Positions 50,136 to 50,733 of a stretch of DNA of 50,733 nucleotides are shown piece after piece. The stretch is from Acidobacteriota bacterium (GTDB lineage Bacteria > Acidobacteriota > Terriglobia > Acidiferrales > UBA7541). The stretch covers positions 955 to 51,687 of the forward strand of contig PLUM01000025.1 in assembly GCA_003165465.1 (NCBI GenBank), given 5' to 3'. Numbering within the stretch: the first letter of the stretch is position 1; every line of letters starts with the position of its first letter. The notes below the pieces were generated by a model. The model was not told the DNA's origin. It searched no databases and saw only the letters and a list, made by a program, of their open reading frames with translations. A program made the position numbers and the translations under genes.

Positions 50136-50733
50136 GTGGCTCAATCTCTTGCGGTGCGGACCACGAAAGACTCGGCGACGCTCGCGCGCGTCTGGGAAAT
50201 CGTCGCGCAATTCTCCGAGCGCGACCGCCTCGGCGAAATCATTACCGCCGTGCATCAGATCCCGGCGCGGGAAGCGAAGTTTGCGCCCATGCCGGGATGG
50301 GTGCGCGCGGAGCTTGCTCACGCCTACGCGGAAAAAGGTGTCGCGCAGTTGTATACGCACCAGGCCATGGCTGCGGCAAGCGTCCGGGAGGGACGCAACG
50401 TGGTGGTCGTCACGCCGACGGCGTCCGGAAAAACGTTGTGCTACAACCTGCCGGTCCTGAACGCGGTGCTGGAAAATCCGGACGCGCGCGCGCTGTACCT
50501 CTTCCCCACCAAGGCGCTCGCGCAAGATCAGCTCGCCGAGTTGCACGACCTGTCCGCGCGACTCGATCACCGCTTCGGCGTATTTACGTACGACGGCGAT
50601 ACGCCGTCCGACGCGCGCAAGGCGATTCGCGAGCGCGGACACATTGTGCTGTCGAATCCCGACATGCTGCACACCGGAATCCTGCCGCACCACACTAAGA
50701 GGATGCGGCTGTTTGAAAACCTGCGCTACATCG
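50136..50733 (+). CDS. DEAD/DEAH-box helicase, YprA/MrfA type (partial)
   Basis: 199 codons from a GTG at 50136 (AAGGAGG nine bases upstream) to the window edge, no stop. The protein starts VAQSLAVRTTKDSATLARVWEIVAQ; after LYTHQAMAAASVREGRNVVVVTPTASGKTLCYNLPVLNAV (Walker A near 94-101) come LFPTKALAQDQLAELHDLSARL (motif Ia) and VLSNPDMLHTGILPHH, the motif order of superfamily 2 helicases of the DUF1998-associated YprA/MrfA group, which repairs crosslinked DNA in Bacillus. The DEVH and carboxyl metal-binding domain lie outside. Confidence 0.88.
   Translation, partial: MAQSLAVRTTKDSATLARVWEIVAQFSERDRLGEIITAVHQIPAREAKFAPMPGWVRAELAHAYAEKGVAQLYTHQAMAAASVREGRNVVVVTPTASGKTLCYNLPVLNAVLENPDARALYLFPTKALAQDQLAELHDLSARLDHRFGVFTYDGDTPSDARKAIRERGHIVLSNPDMLHTGILPHHTKRMRLFENLRYI

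Noticed and set aside
1..50733. CRISPR arrays, tRNA or rRNA genes, prophage or IS elements
   Set aside because: No regularly spaced direct repeats, no tRNA T-loop in a cloverleaf context, no transposase or integrase frames were seen; repeats present are palindromic intergenic elements only.

Overview
The window looks like a chromosomal segment of a soil or sediment Acidobacteriota (GC-rich, roughly 60% by eye). The main pointers are an 1138-residue TonB-dependent receptor of the carboxypeptidase-regulatory-domain (Oar-like) type and a second one of 792 residues, a DUF6152 protein paired with its usual exported partner, a secreted choice-of-anchor/Ig/fibronectin protein, and many snap-back intergenic repeats. 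The assignment is by inference; there is no rRNA, tRNA, CRISPR array or prophage in the window.

Layout. 1-4.1 kb (minus strand) is the fatty acid/phospholipid cluster yceD-rpmF-plsX-fabD-fabG-acpP. A near-consensus promoter precedes yceD, a second promoter precedes acpP, and acpP is cut by the window edge. A dGTPase (dgt) that appears to be read from a leaderless transcript follows. 5.7-12.9 kb is a mixed region: DUF6152 plus partner, a YfgM-like TPR protein, an OprB-like porin, an exported unknown, a full-length Ada and a PilZ protein. 12.9-15 kb holds two snap-back elements, a Phd/VapC toxin-antitoxin pair with a dyad operator, and an HNH nuclease with homing-endonuclease-associated repeats. 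15-18 kb is a serine/glycine pair (class V aminotransferase and SerA). 18.3-22.1 kb carries an MFS transporter, an HMG-CoA-lyase-type enzyme and a class III CoA-transferase. 22.2-29.4 kb carries an NTF2-like protein, the large TonB-dependent receptor with a strong terminator, a YncE-like beta-propeller and a secreted amidohydrolase.

29.4-43.7 kb is one eleven-gene minus-strand surface polysaccharide locus with 4-base overlaps or very short gaps. It has the CDP-glucose route (rfbF, rfbG, rfbH), an SDR, an acetolactate-synthase-like TPP enzyme, a NeuB-like synthase, an FkbM methyltransferase, two polytopic membrane proteins, a GtrB-like glycosyltransferase and a flippase-like protein. Together they suggest synthesis of a CDP-linked branched 3,6-dideoxyhexose of the yersiniose kind, plus its transfer and export.

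43.7-50.7 kb: a gene-free stretch of about 0.9 kb ends in a predicted promoter followed directly by an interleaved stem pair (H-type pseudoknot) and another hairpin, upstream of a 54-residue membrane protein. This is the best candidate here for an undescribed cis-regulatory RNA. After it come a lysine-rich unknown, a Cys/His-rich exported protein next to a second TonB-dependent receptor, the modular secreted protein, and the start of a YprA/MrfA-type DEAD/H helicase cut by the right edge.

At least seven families of palindromic or snap-back repeats lie between genes; one supplies the stop codon of dgt and one is nested inside another upstream of serA.
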